DNA of 64,000 bases from Dyella monticola (GTDB taxonomy: Bacteria > Pseudomonadota > Gammaproteobacteria > Xanthomonadales > Rhodanobacteraceae), in assembly GCF_003363155.1 (NCBI RefSeq), contig NZ_QRBE01000001.1, forward strand, positions 248,001-312,000. The letters are read 5' to 3'. The notes below the pieces were generated by a model, which saw only the letters and a program-made list of their open reading frames with translations, was not told the DNA's origin and ran no database searches. A program made the translations under genes and the position numbers. Position 1 is the first letter of the stretch, and each line of letters opens with the position of its first letter. Positions 1 to 9,762 of this stretch are shown in pieces.

Positions 1-561
1 GGCGAGCACATTGACAAGACTGTGCTCGGACGTGGTCAACGCGACGACACCGCCATGCGGGGAGGACAAGCGCCAGCCGTCGGCGTCCAATTGCCAGCCG
101 CGTGCACGCGCGTGATCGGCTATTGCGCCGTGCGATGGCGCGCGTATCAGGCGGCGGGAAAGACTGCGTAACATGGCGGTGAGCAGATTGGCATCCACCG
201 GCTTGTGAAGGTAGAAATCCGCACCACTCGTGAGTGCCTGGATGGGCGCGTGTCGCCAATCCGCGTCAGTGAGCATCACGATGCCGATGTCGGACGTGGC
301 GCGCAAATGTTGGGCGATATCGTAGCCGCTCTCGCCGGGGAGATCGGCATCCAGCACCACGATGTCGAACGACTGCGCCAGCATGCTTCGATAGAGCTCC
401 ATGGCCGACGTCAGGCCATGCGCCTGAAAGCCGGCATCGCGCAAAGTCGGCAATAGGACCGATTCGCGCAAGGGTGCATCCTGATCGAGCACCGCCACGC
501 GAAGAGAGGGGTTGGCGTAGGCGAACAATCGGCGATCCGCCATCGACTGATGATCCTGCAT
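1..561 (-). CDS. Response regulator, OmpR/PhoB type (3' end outside window)
   Basis: A two-component DNA-binding response regulator; 187 residues are visible and the gene continues beyond position 1. The receiver domain (about residues 20-130) carries the acidic pair D26/D28, the phospho-acceptor D71 followed by LPG, T98 and the conserved K120-P121. After a short linker, the start of a winged-helix domain is seen from about residue 149 (GWQLDADGWRLSSPHGG, then LTTSEHSLVNVLA), which fits the OmpR family. The frame is open throughout. The chosen ATG is at 561; a second in-frame ATG at 543 is possible because no strong Shine-Dalgarno is visible. It is divergent from the M1 aminopeptidase with 127 bp between start codons. 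No sensor kinase is visible, so the signal is unknown. Confidence 0.85.
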   Translation of the reverse strand, partial: MQDHQSMADRRLFAYANPSLRVAVLDQDAPLRESVLLPTLRDAGFQAHGLTSAMELYRSMLAQSFDIVVLDADLPGESGYDIAQHLRATSDIGIVMLTDADWRHAPIQALTSGADFYLHKPVDANLLTAMLRSLSRRLIRAPSHGAIADHARARGWQLDADGWRLSSPHGGVVALTTSEHSLVNVLA

Positions 562-688
562 AAGGAACGGTCATTTAGCTTAAGCAGTTCAGATCAATCC
601 GATTATCGGCCTATGCCGTTTGGCACTGTGGCAAAGGTCCTACTTGGCCTAGCGTGAATGCTTTTCGATACCGTAGGTGGGGTTATCC

Positions 689-3373
689 ATGCATCGTCTT
701 ATCCGTCCCTTCGCCATGACCGCGTTGGCACTTTGTTGCAGTGCCGCGTTCGCCGCGACGTCCGCCGATTCCGTGCCGCATGGAGAGCTGCCCAAGTGGG
801 CCGTACCCGTCTCGTATCGACTGGCATTCAAAGTTGATCCTTCGCAGCAGTCCTACTCGGGCACCACCACCATCAAAGTCGATCTGAAGCAGGCATCGGA
901 TCATCTGTGGCTGGACGGCCGTGATTTGAACGTCTCCAAGGTGACGATCACCGACGCTGGCGGCAAAACGCACGACGGTAAGTACGTGGCGGTGGCGCCG
1001 AACGAAGGCGTGTCGCGGATCGATTTCGGCAGCACGCTCAAGCCGCAGTCGCTCACGCTGACCATCGATTACACCGCGCCGCTCAATCAGCAACTGCAGG
1101 GTCTGTACAAGGTGAGCCACGCCGGTGTGCCGTATGCGATGACGCAGATGGAGCCGATCAGCGCACGCTACGCCTTCCCCGGTTTCGATGAGCCGCGCTT
1201 CAAGACACCGTACGACATCTCGCTCACGGTTCCGTCTGATGAGGTGGCTGTGGCCAACACCAAACAGATCAGCGAAACGCCTGCTGGCGATAAGTGGAAA
1301 ACGGTCACCTTCGAGCAGACGCGGCCACTGCCGACATATCTGGTCGCCTTTGCGATCGGTCCGTGGGATGTCGTGAAAGGACCGGATATTTCTCCGGATG
1401 CGTATCGCAGCGACGTGCTGCCGCTGCGCGGCATCGCTGCGCATGGTGAAGGCCATCGCATGCAGCATGTGCTGAGCGAAACGCCGAGCATTATCCATAC
1501 GCTGGAAAACTACTACGGCTTCGGCTATCCGTTCGGCAAGCTCGACCTGCTTGCTGCGCCGGATTTCTCTGCCGGCGCGATGGAGAACCCGGGCCTGGTC
1601 ACCTTCCGCGATTGGCTGCTGCTGCTCGATCCGGATTCCCCGGCCAAATATGTGCGTGGTTCGTTCAACGTCACCGCGCACGAACTCGCGCACCAGTGGA
1701 CCGGCGATACCGTGACGCTGGCATGGTGGAACGACATCTGGCTCAACGAAGCCTTCGCCACCTGGATGCAGCAGAAAGTCACCATGAAGGTGCATCCGGA
1801 ATACCGCGCCGATCTCGACCGCATCACCGGTGCCGAAGGCGCCATGCAGAACGATAGCCTGGTCAGCGCGCGCAAGATTCGTCAGCCGATCACCGGCAAT
1901 GGCGATATCGAAACGGCGTTCGACGGCATTACCTATCAGAAGGGCGCCGCCGTGATCGGCATGTTCGAAGGCTATGTCGGTGAAGACGTCTTCCAGAAAG
2001 GCATGCGCGCATACATTCAAGCACACAAGTTCGGCAATGCCACGGCCGATGATCTGGTCGGCGCCATCGCCACCGCTGCCCATCAGGGCGACGCGTTCAA
2101 GCACGCGTTCAACAGCTTCCTCGATCAATCCGGCGTGCCTTACGTGCAGACCAAGCTGGAACAGAAAGATGGCAAAACCGTTCTGCATCTGAGCCAGAGC
2201 CGTTATCTGCCGGTAGGCAGCACCGGTGACGCCAAGCGCGTGTGGGGTATTCCGGTTTGCGTGCGTTATGGCACCGCCGACGGCAGCAAGGTGAGTTGCG
2301 AAATGTTCGACAGGCCCACCGGCACCATGACGCTCGCCGGCGCCAGCAACGCCACCTGGGTGATGCCCAATGCGTATGGCCGCGGCTACTACCGCTTCAG
2401 CCTGGCGAAGTCGGAATGGGCGGAGCTGACTCAGCACGTCGCCTCCTTGAGTGATACGGAACAGCTCGCCTATGCCGATGGCATCGATGCAGGCTTCCGT
2501 CACGGTGAGTTGAATGCTGCCGATGCCTTGAATGCACTCAAGCCGCTCGCCAGCGCGAAAACGCGCGAGGTGGTCGTTGCACCGCTGCCCACCGTCGAGT
2601 GGATCTATCGCAACGAAGCAAGCACGGAGGCCCAGCGCGCCAAAGTCGTGGGCTGGGTGAAAGACGCTTACCTGCAGCGCATGGAGCAACTGGGCTACCA
2701 GCGCAAGGCAGGCGAGCCGGATGGCGACAGCTTGCTGCGCTCCACGCTGGCCGACGTGCTGGCGCTGGACTTCAAGATTCCCGAGGTACGCACGGCTCTG
2801 CTCAAGCAAGGCGATGCGGCACTGGCCAAGAAGGCCGATGGCCATCTCAACCTGACCTCCGCTGATCCTGATCTGCTGGGTGACGCGCTAGCCGTGGCCG
2901 TGCAGGAACGTGGCAAGCCGGCGGTCGACGCATTGATCGCAGAAATCCCGCAAACCACCGATCCGGCGTGGCGTAATGCGATGCTGGCCGGCCTGAGCGC
3001 TGCCGAGACGCCGGAACTTGCCGATGAAGCGCGCAATTTCGCTCTGACCAAGCAAGTAAAGGTCGGCGAAATGGCGGCCATTGTGCGTGGTAGTCATGAC
3101 ACGCCCGCGGCACGCGATGCGCTGTGGCAGTGGTTCACCGGCCACTACGACCAGGTGCTGGCTCGTACCGGCAGCTTCGCCAGCGGCATGCTGCCGCGCC
3201 TGGTGAGCGGTGGCAGTTGCTCCACGGCCGAAGCGGATCGTCTGCAGGCGTTTTTCGAGCCGCGCTTGAAGGACATCACCGGTGCCGACCGCGGCCTGGC
3301 ACAGACGCGTGAGCAGACACTGCTGTGCGCAGCGCTGAAGGCAAAGCAAGATCCTGACGCGATCCTGCACTGA
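689..3373 (+). CDS. M1 family zinc metallo-aminopeptidase, exported
   Basis: A zinc aminopeptidase of the M1 (PepN/ERAP-like) family that removes N-terminal residues from peptides. The mature protein should be periplasmic or extracellular, since it starts with a typical Sec signal peptide ending around AAFA. The exopeptidase motif GAMEN is at residues 296-300 and the zinc motif HELAH at 331-335, with the third ligand E354 eighteen residues later (NEAF). The long C-terminal half (about 540-890) is the helical ERAP1_C-like domain. The 894-residue length is normal. I prefer ATG 689 over an upstream in-frame GTG at 677 because GGTGGGG (677-682 region) then sits at Shine-Dalgarno distance and the signal peptide is clean. 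A strong terminator follows the gene. Confidence 0.93.
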   Translation: MHRLIRPFAMTALALCCSAAFAATSADSVPHGELPKWAVPVSYRLAFKVDPSQQSYSGTTTIKVDLKQASDHLWLDGRDLNVSKVTITDAGGKTHDGKYVAVAPNEGVSRIDFGSTLKPQSLTLTIDYTAPLNQQLQGLYKVSHAGVPYAMTQMEPISARYAFPGFDEPRFKTPYDISLTVPSDEVAVANTKQISETPAGDKWKTVTFEQTRPLPTYLVAFAIGPWDVVKGPDISPDAYRSDVLPLRGIAAHGEGHRMQHVLSETPSIIHTLENYYGFGYPFGKLDLLAAPDFSAGAMENPGLVTFRDWLLLLDPDSPAKYVRGSFNVTAHELAHQWTGDTVTLAWWNDIWLNEAFATWMQQKVTMKVHPEYRADLDRITGAEGAMQNDSLVSARKIRQPITGNGDIETAFDGITYQKGAAVIGMFEGYVGEDVFQKGMRAYIQAHKFGNATADDLVGAIATAAHQGDAFKHAFNSFLDQSGVPYVQTKLEQKDGKTVLHLSQSRYLPVGSTGDAKRVWGIPVCVRYGTADGSKVSCEMFDRPTGTMTLAGASNATWVMPNAYGRGYYRFSLAKSEWAELTQHVASLSDTEQLAYADGIDAGFRHGELNAADALNALKPLASAKTREVVVAPLPTVEWIYRNEASTEAQRAKVVGWVKDAYLQRMEQLGYQRKAGEPDGDSLLRSTLADVLALDFKIPEVRTALLKQGDAALAKKADGHLNLTSADPDLLGDALAVAVQERGKPAVDALIAEIPQTTDPAWRNAMLAGLSAAETPELADEARNFALTKQVKVGEMAAIVRGSHDTPAARDALWQWFTGHYDQVLARTGSFASGMLPRLVSGGSCSTAEADRLQAFFEPRLKDITGADRGLAQTREQTLLCAALKAKQDPDAILH

Positions 3374-3396
3374 TAAAAAGCGCAGTTTGTTGCAAG

Positions 3397-3427
3397 AAAC
3401 CGGGTGGCACGCCACCCGGTTTTTTTA
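3397..3427 (+). terminator. Rho-independent terminator after the aminopeptidase gene
   Basis: An 11-bp GC-rich stem (AAACCGGGTGG pairing with CCACCCGGTTT) with a four-base loop is followed directly by a T tract. It lies 23 bp after the stop codon of the M1 peptidase. Confidence 0.88.
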
Positions 3428-3494
3428 TGCCTGGATTTTATTTGTTGGATCAAGCGCGCATGTGCATGCTGCAACTCGGTTATAGAATCCGTGC

Positions 3495-4358
3495 ATGACC
3501 GCCACCATTCGCCAACTCCTCACGACGGCAACCCAGCGACTCGGCGATCGCCTCGATGCCGAAGTGCTGCTTGCCTATGCCCTGAGCAAACCGCGTAGCT
3601 GGCTGATCGCGCATGCAGACGATGCGCTTTCGCCGGAGCACGTGTCGGCATACAAGCTGCTGATCGAGCAGCGTGAAGCGGGTGAGCCGGTGGCGTATAT
3701 CACAGGTCGGCGCGGCTTCTGGACGTTTGATCTTCAGGTGACGTCCGATACGTTGATACCGCGCCCAGAAACAGAACTGCTGGTGGAGCGTGCCTTGCAG
3801 CATGTGCCTGCAGACAAGGCATGTCACGTGCTCGACCTTGGTACGGGTTCCGGTGCCATCGCCTTGGCGATGGCGCGTGAACGCCCGCGTGCGCATGTCG
3901 TTGCTACGGACGTGAATGCCGATGCGCTTGCGGTGGCGCAACACAATGCACGGCACCATCACGTGCACAACATTAGCTTCAGCCTTGGCGAGTGGTTTGC
4001 GCCGTTGGGTGAGCGGCGGTTCGATGTCATCGTTTCCAATCCGCCTTATATCGAAAGCGGTGATCCGCATTTGCAGCAAGGAGATCTGCGTTTCGAGCCA
4101 ATGCGCGCGCTTGCGTCGGGCGTCGACGGACTCGATGACATTCGCCGCATTGTGGCGCAGGCCACGCATCATTTGGTACCCGGCGGCTGGTTGCTGTTCG
4201 AGCATGGCTGGAACCAAGGCGATGCGGTACGCACGCTGCTGCGCGACGCAGGTTTCGTGGAGCTTTCCACGACGCGCGATCTCGAACAACGTGACCGCGT
4301 CAGCGCGGGGCAAAAGCCAGTCAGCGAGGATTGTGGTTCACCATCAACCGCGGCGTAG
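3495..4358 (+). CDS. prmC: Peptide chain release factor N5-glutamine methyltransferase PrmC
   Basis: PrmC (HemK) uses S-adenosylmethionine to methylate the glutamine of the GGQ motif in release factors RF1 and RF2 in the cytoplasm. The 287-residue protein has the N-terminal helical release-factor-binding domain (1-80), the linker LIPRPETE (88-95), SAM motif I DLGTGSG (114-120) and the catalytic NPPY at 182-185, followed by IE. All family landmarks are present and the length matches. It is not next to prfA here. Its stop is 224 bp before the start of a TonB-dependent receptor, with a region of secondary structure between. Confidence 0.95.
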   Translation: MTATIRQLLTTATQRLGDRLDAEVLLAYALSKPRSWLIAHADDALSPEHVSAYKLLIEQREAGEPVAYITGRRGFWTFDLQVTSDTLIPRPETELLVERALQHVPADKACHVLDLGTGSGAIALAMARERPRAHVVATDVNADALAVAQHNARHHHVHNISFSLGEWFAPLGERRFDVIVSNPPYIESGDPHLQQGDLRFEPMRALASGVDGLDDIRRIVAQATHHLVPGGWLLFEHGWNQGDAVRTLLRDAGFVELSTTRDLEQRDRVSAGQKPVSEDCGSPSTAA

Positions 4359-4384
4359 ACTACAGCCGTTATTAAGAGCCGCTG

Positions 4385-4510
4385 ATAAAACGTCTGCGCA
4401 GCCGCCAGGCGGACGCAGCGGGTGCGAGGAATCCTCATGGTCGCCCGAGTGCACCCCGATTCCTGCGCGCCGCCCACGCCTGGCTGACGGCCGCTCACTA
4501 CATTTTTTAG
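4385..4510 (+). ncRNA. Possible structured leader or small RNA between prmC and the receptor gene
   Basis: The 224-bp gap holds strong potential RNA structure. One hairpin spans about 4394-4418 (CTGCG...CGCAG enclosing CCGC/GCGG). A second stem pairs GCG-AGGAATC (from about 4424) with GATTCCTGCGC (ending about 4474). A T6 run follows at about 4504-4509. Inside the second stem, AGGA lies 8 bp before an ATG at 4437 that opens a 16-codon reading frame ending at TGA 4487, so a leader peptide is another option. It matches no riboswitch consensus that I know (cobalamin, TPP, FMN and fluoride were considered). Whether it acts on the downstream receptor or is an independent sRNA is inference. Confidence 0.3.
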
Positions 4511-4582
4511 CGACTCGAAACGGGCCCGGATTACGACCGTGCATCCGGGTGCGAACGAATAACGTCGCCCGGACACACCGCT

Positions 4583-6892
4583 ATGAATATGCATCGTGTT
4601 GTCGCTCATCCTGGGTTCGTACAGCATCGTCTGTCGCAGGTGATCGGGTTATTGCTGATGTCCATGCTCGCGTCGCCATCCGCGGCGCAAACCAATGCAT
4701 CGCCATCGTCCAACCCAGGCACACCGTCATCGTCGAACCGTAAACAAGCGGTGACATTGAACGAAGTGATGGTTACCGCAAACCGTCGTCGCGAACCCGA
4801 GCGTGAAGTGCCCATGCACGTGGCCACCATACAGGCTGCATCGCTGCAGCAATTGGGGGCCAAGAATCTCAGCGATTACGTGTCGTACGAGCCCGGTGTG
4901 TTCTTTGCCAGCGCAGGCGGCACAGGGCAAGGCGAATTGGTGATGCGCGGTGTTTCCACCGGCAACCAAACCAGTCCAACGGTGTCGTTGTACATCGATG
5001 ATGTGCCAGTGGGTGGAAGCACTGTCTACGCCGCCGCGGCGACGTTCTTGTTTGATCCTGCGTTGCTCGATCTCGATCACATCGAGTTCTTGTATGGACC
5101 CCAAGGCACGCTCTACGGTGCAGGCTCGATGGGCGGCCTGGTGAAGTACATCACTGTCCAGCCGGATTTGAGTGGCTTTTCCGGCAGCGTCGGTGGCGAT
5201 ATCTCGGGCACGCAGCGAGGAGGCATGAGCTACACCGAACGTGCCACGCTCAACATTCCGCTGATAAAGGACAAAGCCGCGCTGCGCGTATCTGCCGTCG
5301 ATCAGCACATCACCGGTGTGTACCAGGCGGTAGGCGAAACGCCGGCGGGCGGCGCCGATCGTACCCACACCAAGGGCGCGCGCGTGCAATTGGAGGTCGA
5401 TCCGGTCGATAAATTGACGCTCGGTCTTACGGCCATGGCGCAAAAGATCATGGCCGATGGTTTGTCGATGGGTGATTTCAATCTGCAAGGGCAACCTATT
5501 TCTGGCGGCCCTTACAACCGCAGCCTCAATCACCGCGAACCGTTTACGCAGACGCTGGAGTTGTACTCCTTTCATGCAGGTTACGATTTCAATTGGGCGA
5601 CGTTGGATTGGATCAGTTCCTATCAGAACTTCGTCAATCACAGCGTGCAGGATTATCCCGATTCCTTCCTGGATCTGCTCAATGGGATCGGGCCGCTGTT
5701 CGGTCTGGATCAGCCGCTCAGTTCGCTGTATGTCGATTCGCAGTACACCGTGCACAAGACCTCGCAGGAAATCCGCTTTACGTCGCGCAAGAACGAAACG
5801 CTCGACGGCTTGTTCGGCATTTGGCTCAATCGCGAAAATGTGTGGGAGCAATACGTGCTGGAGGGCGATAACGTTCCACCACCGGGCGTGACCCCATTGA
5901 TCCTGCAGAGCGTGAATGCGGGTTTCAAGGAATACGCCGGTTATGGCGATCTCACCTGGCACATCAATCCGACACTCGATCTCACGGTCGGTGCGCGTGC
6001 GAGTGGCAACTCGCAGCATCTTTCCAATTTTGAGGAAGGTCCGTTCGCGGGTAGTCCGGGTGGTTTTCAAGAACGCGTGAACAGCCAGGACGTCACCAAG
6101 ATGATCACCTTGACGTGGCGGCCCACGGACAAGGGCAGCTATTACATGCGTGCGTCCACCGGTTATCGCCCCGGTGGTCTGCAAGCACCGATACAGAGCA
6201 CGCTGCTAGGACCGAACCCCAATGCAACCGACACGTTCGCCTCGGACAATCTGGATAGCTACGAGCTGGGCTACAAGGGCAGTTATCTTGAGCATCATGT
6301 GAACGTGGGTATCGATGGCTACGACATCGAATGGCATCACATGCAGCTTTATACCTATACGCTGGGTAACACGATCATCCAGAACGCGGGCGATGCGCGC
6401 ATCAAGGGTCTGGAGATGCAAGGCGATTACAAAAACGGTGCATGGGAGTTTGGCGCATCCAGTGCCTACACGGATGCATTCACCAACAATGGTGCGCCTC
6501 AGCTGGGCATTCAGCCGGATGCGCCGTTACCGTATTCGGCGCGTTGGGCTGGCACAGTCAATGGGAAATACCATTTCATGGTGGCCGGAACGGATGCCTA
6601 TGTGGGTGCGGTCGTGCGTGCGTCGAGTCACCGCAACGCGGGTTTTGATGGCGATGTAAGCGATCCGAATTTCAAGCTACCAGGTTTCATGTTCGTCGAC
6701 TTCAACCTGGGCGTGAACCTGCGTGGCGGAACGAATGTGGATATCTACGTGCGCAATGCGTTCAATCGCCAGGTGCCAATCGGCACGCTCAATGATGAGG
6801 CGGTGGATTTTCTCGCAACAGTCGGTGGGCCGATGCTGGTGCAGATGTCAACACCGCGAACCGTCGGCGTCGCCTTCAACGTGCCATTTTGA
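4583..6892 (+). CDS. TonB-dependent outer membrane receptor
   Basis: A 769-residue TonB-dependent receptor: a 22-strand outer-membrane barrel with an N-terminal plug, taking up a ligand using TonB/ExbBD energy. A signal peptide ends near SPSAAQ (about residue 36). The TonB-box region VTLNEVMVTANRR (about 53-65) leads into the plug (KNLSDYVSYEPGVFF, RGVSTGNQTSPTVSLYIDD, GPQGTLYGAGSMGGLVKY). The barrel ends in the terminal phenylalanine of VAFNVPF, as expected for BAM-dependent insertion. The plug and barrel resemble the large FecA/CirA-like group found with oxidative and carbohydrate uptake genes; the substrate cannot be read from sequence. The start is uncertain between ATG 4583 and ATG 4589, neither having a strong ribosome site. 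Confidence 0.9.
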   Translation: MNMHRVVAHPGFVQHRLSQVIGLLLMSMLASPSAAQTNASPSSNPGTPSSSNRKQAVTLNEVMVTANRRREPEREVPMHVATIQAASLQQLGAKNLSDYVSYEPGVFFASAGGTGQGELVMRGVSTGNQTSPTVSLYIDDVPVGGSTVYAAAATFLFDPALLDLDHIEFLYGPQGTLYGAGSMGGLVKYITVQPDLSGFSGSVGGDISGTQRGGMSYTERATLNIPLIKDKAALRVSAVDQHITGVYQAVGETPAGGADRTHTKGARVQLEVDPVDKLTLGLTAMAQKIMADGLSMGDFNLQGQPISGGPYNRSLNHREPFTQTLELYSFHAGYDFNWATLDWISSYQNFVNHSVQDYPDSFLDLLNGIGPLFGLDQPLSSLYVDSQYTVHKTSQEIRFTSRKNETLDGLFGIWLNRENVWEQYVLEGDNVPPPGVTPLILQSVNAGFKEYAGYGDLTWHINPTLDLTVGARASGNSQHLSNFEEGPFAGSPGGFQERVNSQDVTKMITLTWRPTDKGSYYMRASTGYRPGGLQAPIQSTLLGPNPNATDTFASDNLDSYELGYKGSYLEHHVNVGIDGYDIEWHHMQLYTYTLGNTIIQNAGDARIKGLEMQGDYKNGAWEFGASSAYTDAFTNNGAPQLGIQPDAPLPYSARWAGTVNGKYHFMVAGTDAYVGAVVRASSHRNAGFDGDVSDPNFKLPGFMFVDFNLGVNLRGGTNVDIYVRNAFNRQVPIGTLNDEAVDFLATVGGPMLVQMSTPRTVGVAFNVPF

Positions 6893-6933
6893 TCCGACGC
6901 TGGCGTTGCCGGTGCGGCAACGCCCAGCATCAA

Positions 6934-9534
6934 TCAATGACCAGTTCCGCTGACTTGCGAAGGCGGGTTGATCGCATACAGCAACGCTGGCAGAAAGATG
7001 AAGGTTGCCAGCAACACCGCCACCAGACTTACCAGCAGCATGCGCCCCATGCTGGCCATGCCAAGATCATGCGACAACGCCAACGAGCCAAACGCGGTAC
7101 CGGTGGTGAGCGCCGAGAACAGCACGGCACGTGCGGATGCAGAACTTACGAAGCGCCGCATGCCCGCACGCCAGTTCATCACGAAGTACACGTTGAAGGA
7201 CACACCCACACCCAGCAGCAGCGGCAAGGAGATGATGTTGGCGTAATTGATCGCCATGCCCAGCGAGCGCGCAAGCAGGGCTGTAAGCAGCGCCGACATG
7301 CCCAACGTCAACAGCACGATGCCTGCATCTTTCAAGCGGCGGATCACCAGCATCAGCACGATCGCAATGGCGATGATCGCCAGTACCGCCGCCTGCTTGA
7401 AGGCCTGCATGATGGTATCGGCCGAGGCAATCGTGGTTACTGCCGGGCCGCCTGCGTCGGGTGCGACGCGTTGCACGGCTTCGACGAAGCGGCGCAGGCC
7501 GGAGGTGTCCTGCTCGTTGACGGTGGGCGAGACCTGGATGCGCACTTGCCCGTTCGGGCTGACCCAGTCGCGCTTGATCGACTCGGGCAAGGTTTGCAGC
7601 GTAACGGCCTTGGCGTTCAAGGCATCGCGCAGGCTATTCAATTGCGCGGGCAGGAAGCGGCTTACGGCTTCGTTCATGGCCATCAACCGATCGTCCGGTG
7701 CCTTGGCCAATCGTTGCAGGGCCGCTTCGATGCCGAACAACGGGGAGCCCGGGGTCATTTCCGGCTTCGCGTCGTTGATGGCGTCGAGCGTGTCGCTGAT
7801 GGCCGAACGCAACGCTTGTGGCGTGACGGGTGACCCGGAAGGATCGACATCCAGCGACGGCAGCATCAACACCTGCGCTTGATTGAGCTGATCCAGCGAC
7901 GCCTGCTGGTCGGGCGGCACGAACGTCGCCCCGGAAATTACGGAGGAAACTTCCGGCAACGTGGACAGCTTGTCCGACAGCGTGCGCGCCGCCTCCACGC
8001 TGGGCACCATGATGTTGATGTTGAACGGGTTGGTGACCGGGTTGTCCGCCAGACTGCGCAGCGTGCGCATCGGCTCGGAATGCGGATCCTGCGTATTGAG
8101 CGGGTTTGCGTCGAACGGCATGCGCGCGCCCGTGACCAGGCCGGCGATGCCGAGCAGTCCGAACACGATCAGCACCGGCTTGTAGTGATGATGCAGCCAG
8201 GAATCCATCTTTGGGCCGAACGGCAGCGACAGCTCCTTGCTCTGGCGCACGGGCTTGGCAAGGCTGAGCAGCGCGGGCAGCAAGGTGAGTGTGCACACCA
8301 GCGCAATGCCCATGCCTACGCCGGCGATGGTGCCCAGCTCGGCCACGCCCACGAAATTGGTCGGCGAGAAGGCGAGAAATCCGCACGCGGTGGCTGCGGC
8401 CGCCACGGCGATCTGGCTGCCTGATACGCGAGCGCCTTCGGCCAGCGCCAGGTCGATGTCATCAAGCAGCATGCGCTGCTCGCGCAGACGCACGGCAAAT
8501 TGAATGCCGAAATCCACCGCAAGGCCGACGAACAACACCGCGAACGCCACCGAAATCACATTCAAGGTGCCCACGGCGAGCGCGGCAAAACCGGTGGTCA
8601 GTGCGAAGCCCACCAGCAACGTAAGCAGGATCGGAATGATGCGACGGAACGAATGCATCGCCAGGTACAACCATAGCGCCAGCAGGAACAAGCTGACCAG
8701 CGTGCTGGCGACGATGCCCTTGGTGAGTGCGCCGAACTGCACGTCGGCCAGTGCAACCGAGCCGGTGTAATCGACACGTGCGCGGCCGGCTTTCACATCC
8801 GGCAACGTATCGCGGATCTTTTCCAGCGCCTTCGTCGCGGCAAGACCCGGTTGCAGCGAGCCTTCCTCCAGTACGGGGTGAGTCAGGACAAAGCGCACGT
8901 TTTGCGGCTGCTGTGTGATGTCCGAACCCAGCAAGCCTTGCCACGACAGCGGCGTGGGGTGGCCATCGGCGGCGTTGTTCAATACCTGTGTCAGCTGATC
9001 CAGCGCAGGCTTATACGGAGAAAGATCGGCATGCTGAATGCGCACACCCGCTGCCATCAGCGACACACCGTTCAGCAGACCACGTGCCGACGGATCGGCC
9101 GCCAGCGGGCCGAGCAGCGGTTGTGCGTTCATCAGCGAATCGAGCATCTTGCTCAGGTCATCCGGGCCGAGCAGCAGCAAGCCTTCCGTGCGGAAAAACG
9201 GATCGGCGTCGGGCCGGCTTACGTCGATGAAATGCTTTTTGTCCGCTGCAAGCGCCTTGGCGAGCTGTGCGGCGGTTTCATCGGACTCCTCCGGCGTATC
9301 GCCGCGCACGACCACCGCAAGTACGTCATTGAACTGCGGGAATTCGCGGTCAAAAGCCGCCGCATGCTGACGCCACGGGAGCGTCTTGGCGAAAAGGTTA
9401 TCGGTATTGGTGTCCACGCTCAGCCGCTGCGCGGCGAGCCAAATGCTGATTCCGGCCAGGACGAAGAAGCACAGCGCGACCAGCGCGGCATAGCGTCGGC
9501 AGAATTGGACAATGCGGACGATGAACTCAGTCAC
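6934..9534 (-). CDS. MMPL/RND family exporter, HpnN-like
   Basis: An inner-membrane RND transporter of the MMPL group, 866 residues. It has a first TM segment at about 17-36, a large periplasmic loop (about 40-270), a five- or six-helix block containing SVAFAVLFVGLAVDFGIQF, a second periplasmic loop and a second helix block near the C-terminus. The N-terminal region (NTDNLFAKTLPWRQ, DKKHFIDVSRPDADPFF) and the helix block closely follow HpnN, the transporter that moves hopanoids to the outer membrane in Rhodopseudomonas and Burkholderia. Cargo here is inference, because no squalene-hopene cyclase lies in the window. It is downstream of dxs on the same strand after 228 bp. A GC-rich inverted repeat (GGCGTTGCC...GGCAACGCC, about 6902-6926) lies between its end and that of the receptor gene. 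Confidence 0.82.
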   Translation of the reverse strand: MTEFIVRIVQFCRRYAALVALCFFVLAGISIWLAAQRLSVDTNTDNLFAKTLPWRQHAAAFDREFPQFNDVLAVVVRGDTPEESDETAAQLAKALAADKKHFIDVSRPDADPFFRTEGLLLLGPDDLSKMLDSLMNAQPLLGPLAADPSARGLLNGVSLMAAGVRIQHADLSPYKPALDQLTQVLNNAADGHPTPLSWQGLLGSDITQQPQNVRFVLTHPVLEEGSLQPGLAATKALEKIRDTLPDVKAGRARVDYTGSVALADVQFGALTKGIVASTLVSLFLLALWLYLAMHSFRRIIPILLTLLVGFALTTGFAALAVGTLNVISVAFAVLFVGLAVDFGIQFAVRLREQRMLLDDIDLALAEGARVSGSQIAVAAAATACGFLAFSPTNFVGVAELGTIAGVGMGIALVCTLTLLPALLSLAKPVRQSKELSLPFGPKMDSWLHHHYKPVLIVFGLLGIAGLVTGARMPFDANPLNTQDPHSEPMRTLRSLADNPVTNPFNINIMVPSVEAARTLSDKLSTLPEVSSVISGATFVPPDQQASLDQLNQAQVLMLPSLDVDPSGSPVTPQALRSAISDTLDAINDAKPEMTPGSPLFGIEAALQRLAKAPDDRLMAMNEAVSRFLPAQLNSLRDALNAKAVTLQTLPESIKRDWVSPNGQVRIQVSPTVNEQDTSGLRRFVEAVQRVAPDAGGPAVTTIASADTIMQAFKQAAVLAIIAIAIVLMLVIRRLKDAGIVLLTLGMSALLTALLARSLGMAINYANIISLPLLLGVGVSFNVYFVMNWRAGMRRFVSSASARAVLFSALTTGTAFGSLALSHDLGMASMGRMLLVSLVAVLLATFIFLPALLYAINPPSQVSGTGH

Positions 9535-9762
9535 GGGCCCGATGGCTCCTCGAGCAATGTATGAAAAACGTTAAGGATAATGCATAACGCTCAGCTTTCC
9601 CTTAGGCGCGGGTAACTACCCTTGTGCGTAGGGATCCCGCTTGCCCGCAACACCTCCCTACGGGTTGCCTGAAAAGACGAGGGTGAGCGGATGGCCGCAT
9701 CGTAAGTATCAGATTTTTCGCAAGAACTTTCCGTAAAACCCTGAGGCCGCTGAGCTTGCCCC

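Noticed and set aside
1-574. Possible frameshift between receiver and DNA-binding domain of the response regulator, and an alternative 102-residue frame ending at 574
   Set aside because: On careful triplet reading from ATG 561 the frame is open all the way to position 1 with both domains in one frame. The 102-residue frame is a shadow with no recognisable domain.
683-2845. 720-residue antisense frame opposite the M1 aminopeptidase gene
   Set aside because: High-GC codon-position shadow of a gene with clear catalytic motifs. Its translation is rich in Arg, His and Gln, without domains.
4359-4582. Cobalamin or other known riboswitch upstream of the first receptor
   Set aside because: The B12-box and other class signatures are absent; left as an unclassified structured region.
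4727-6184. 485-residue antisense frame opposite the TonB-dependent receptor
   Set aside because: Shadow of a well-supported receptor gene; no motif, no ribosome site.
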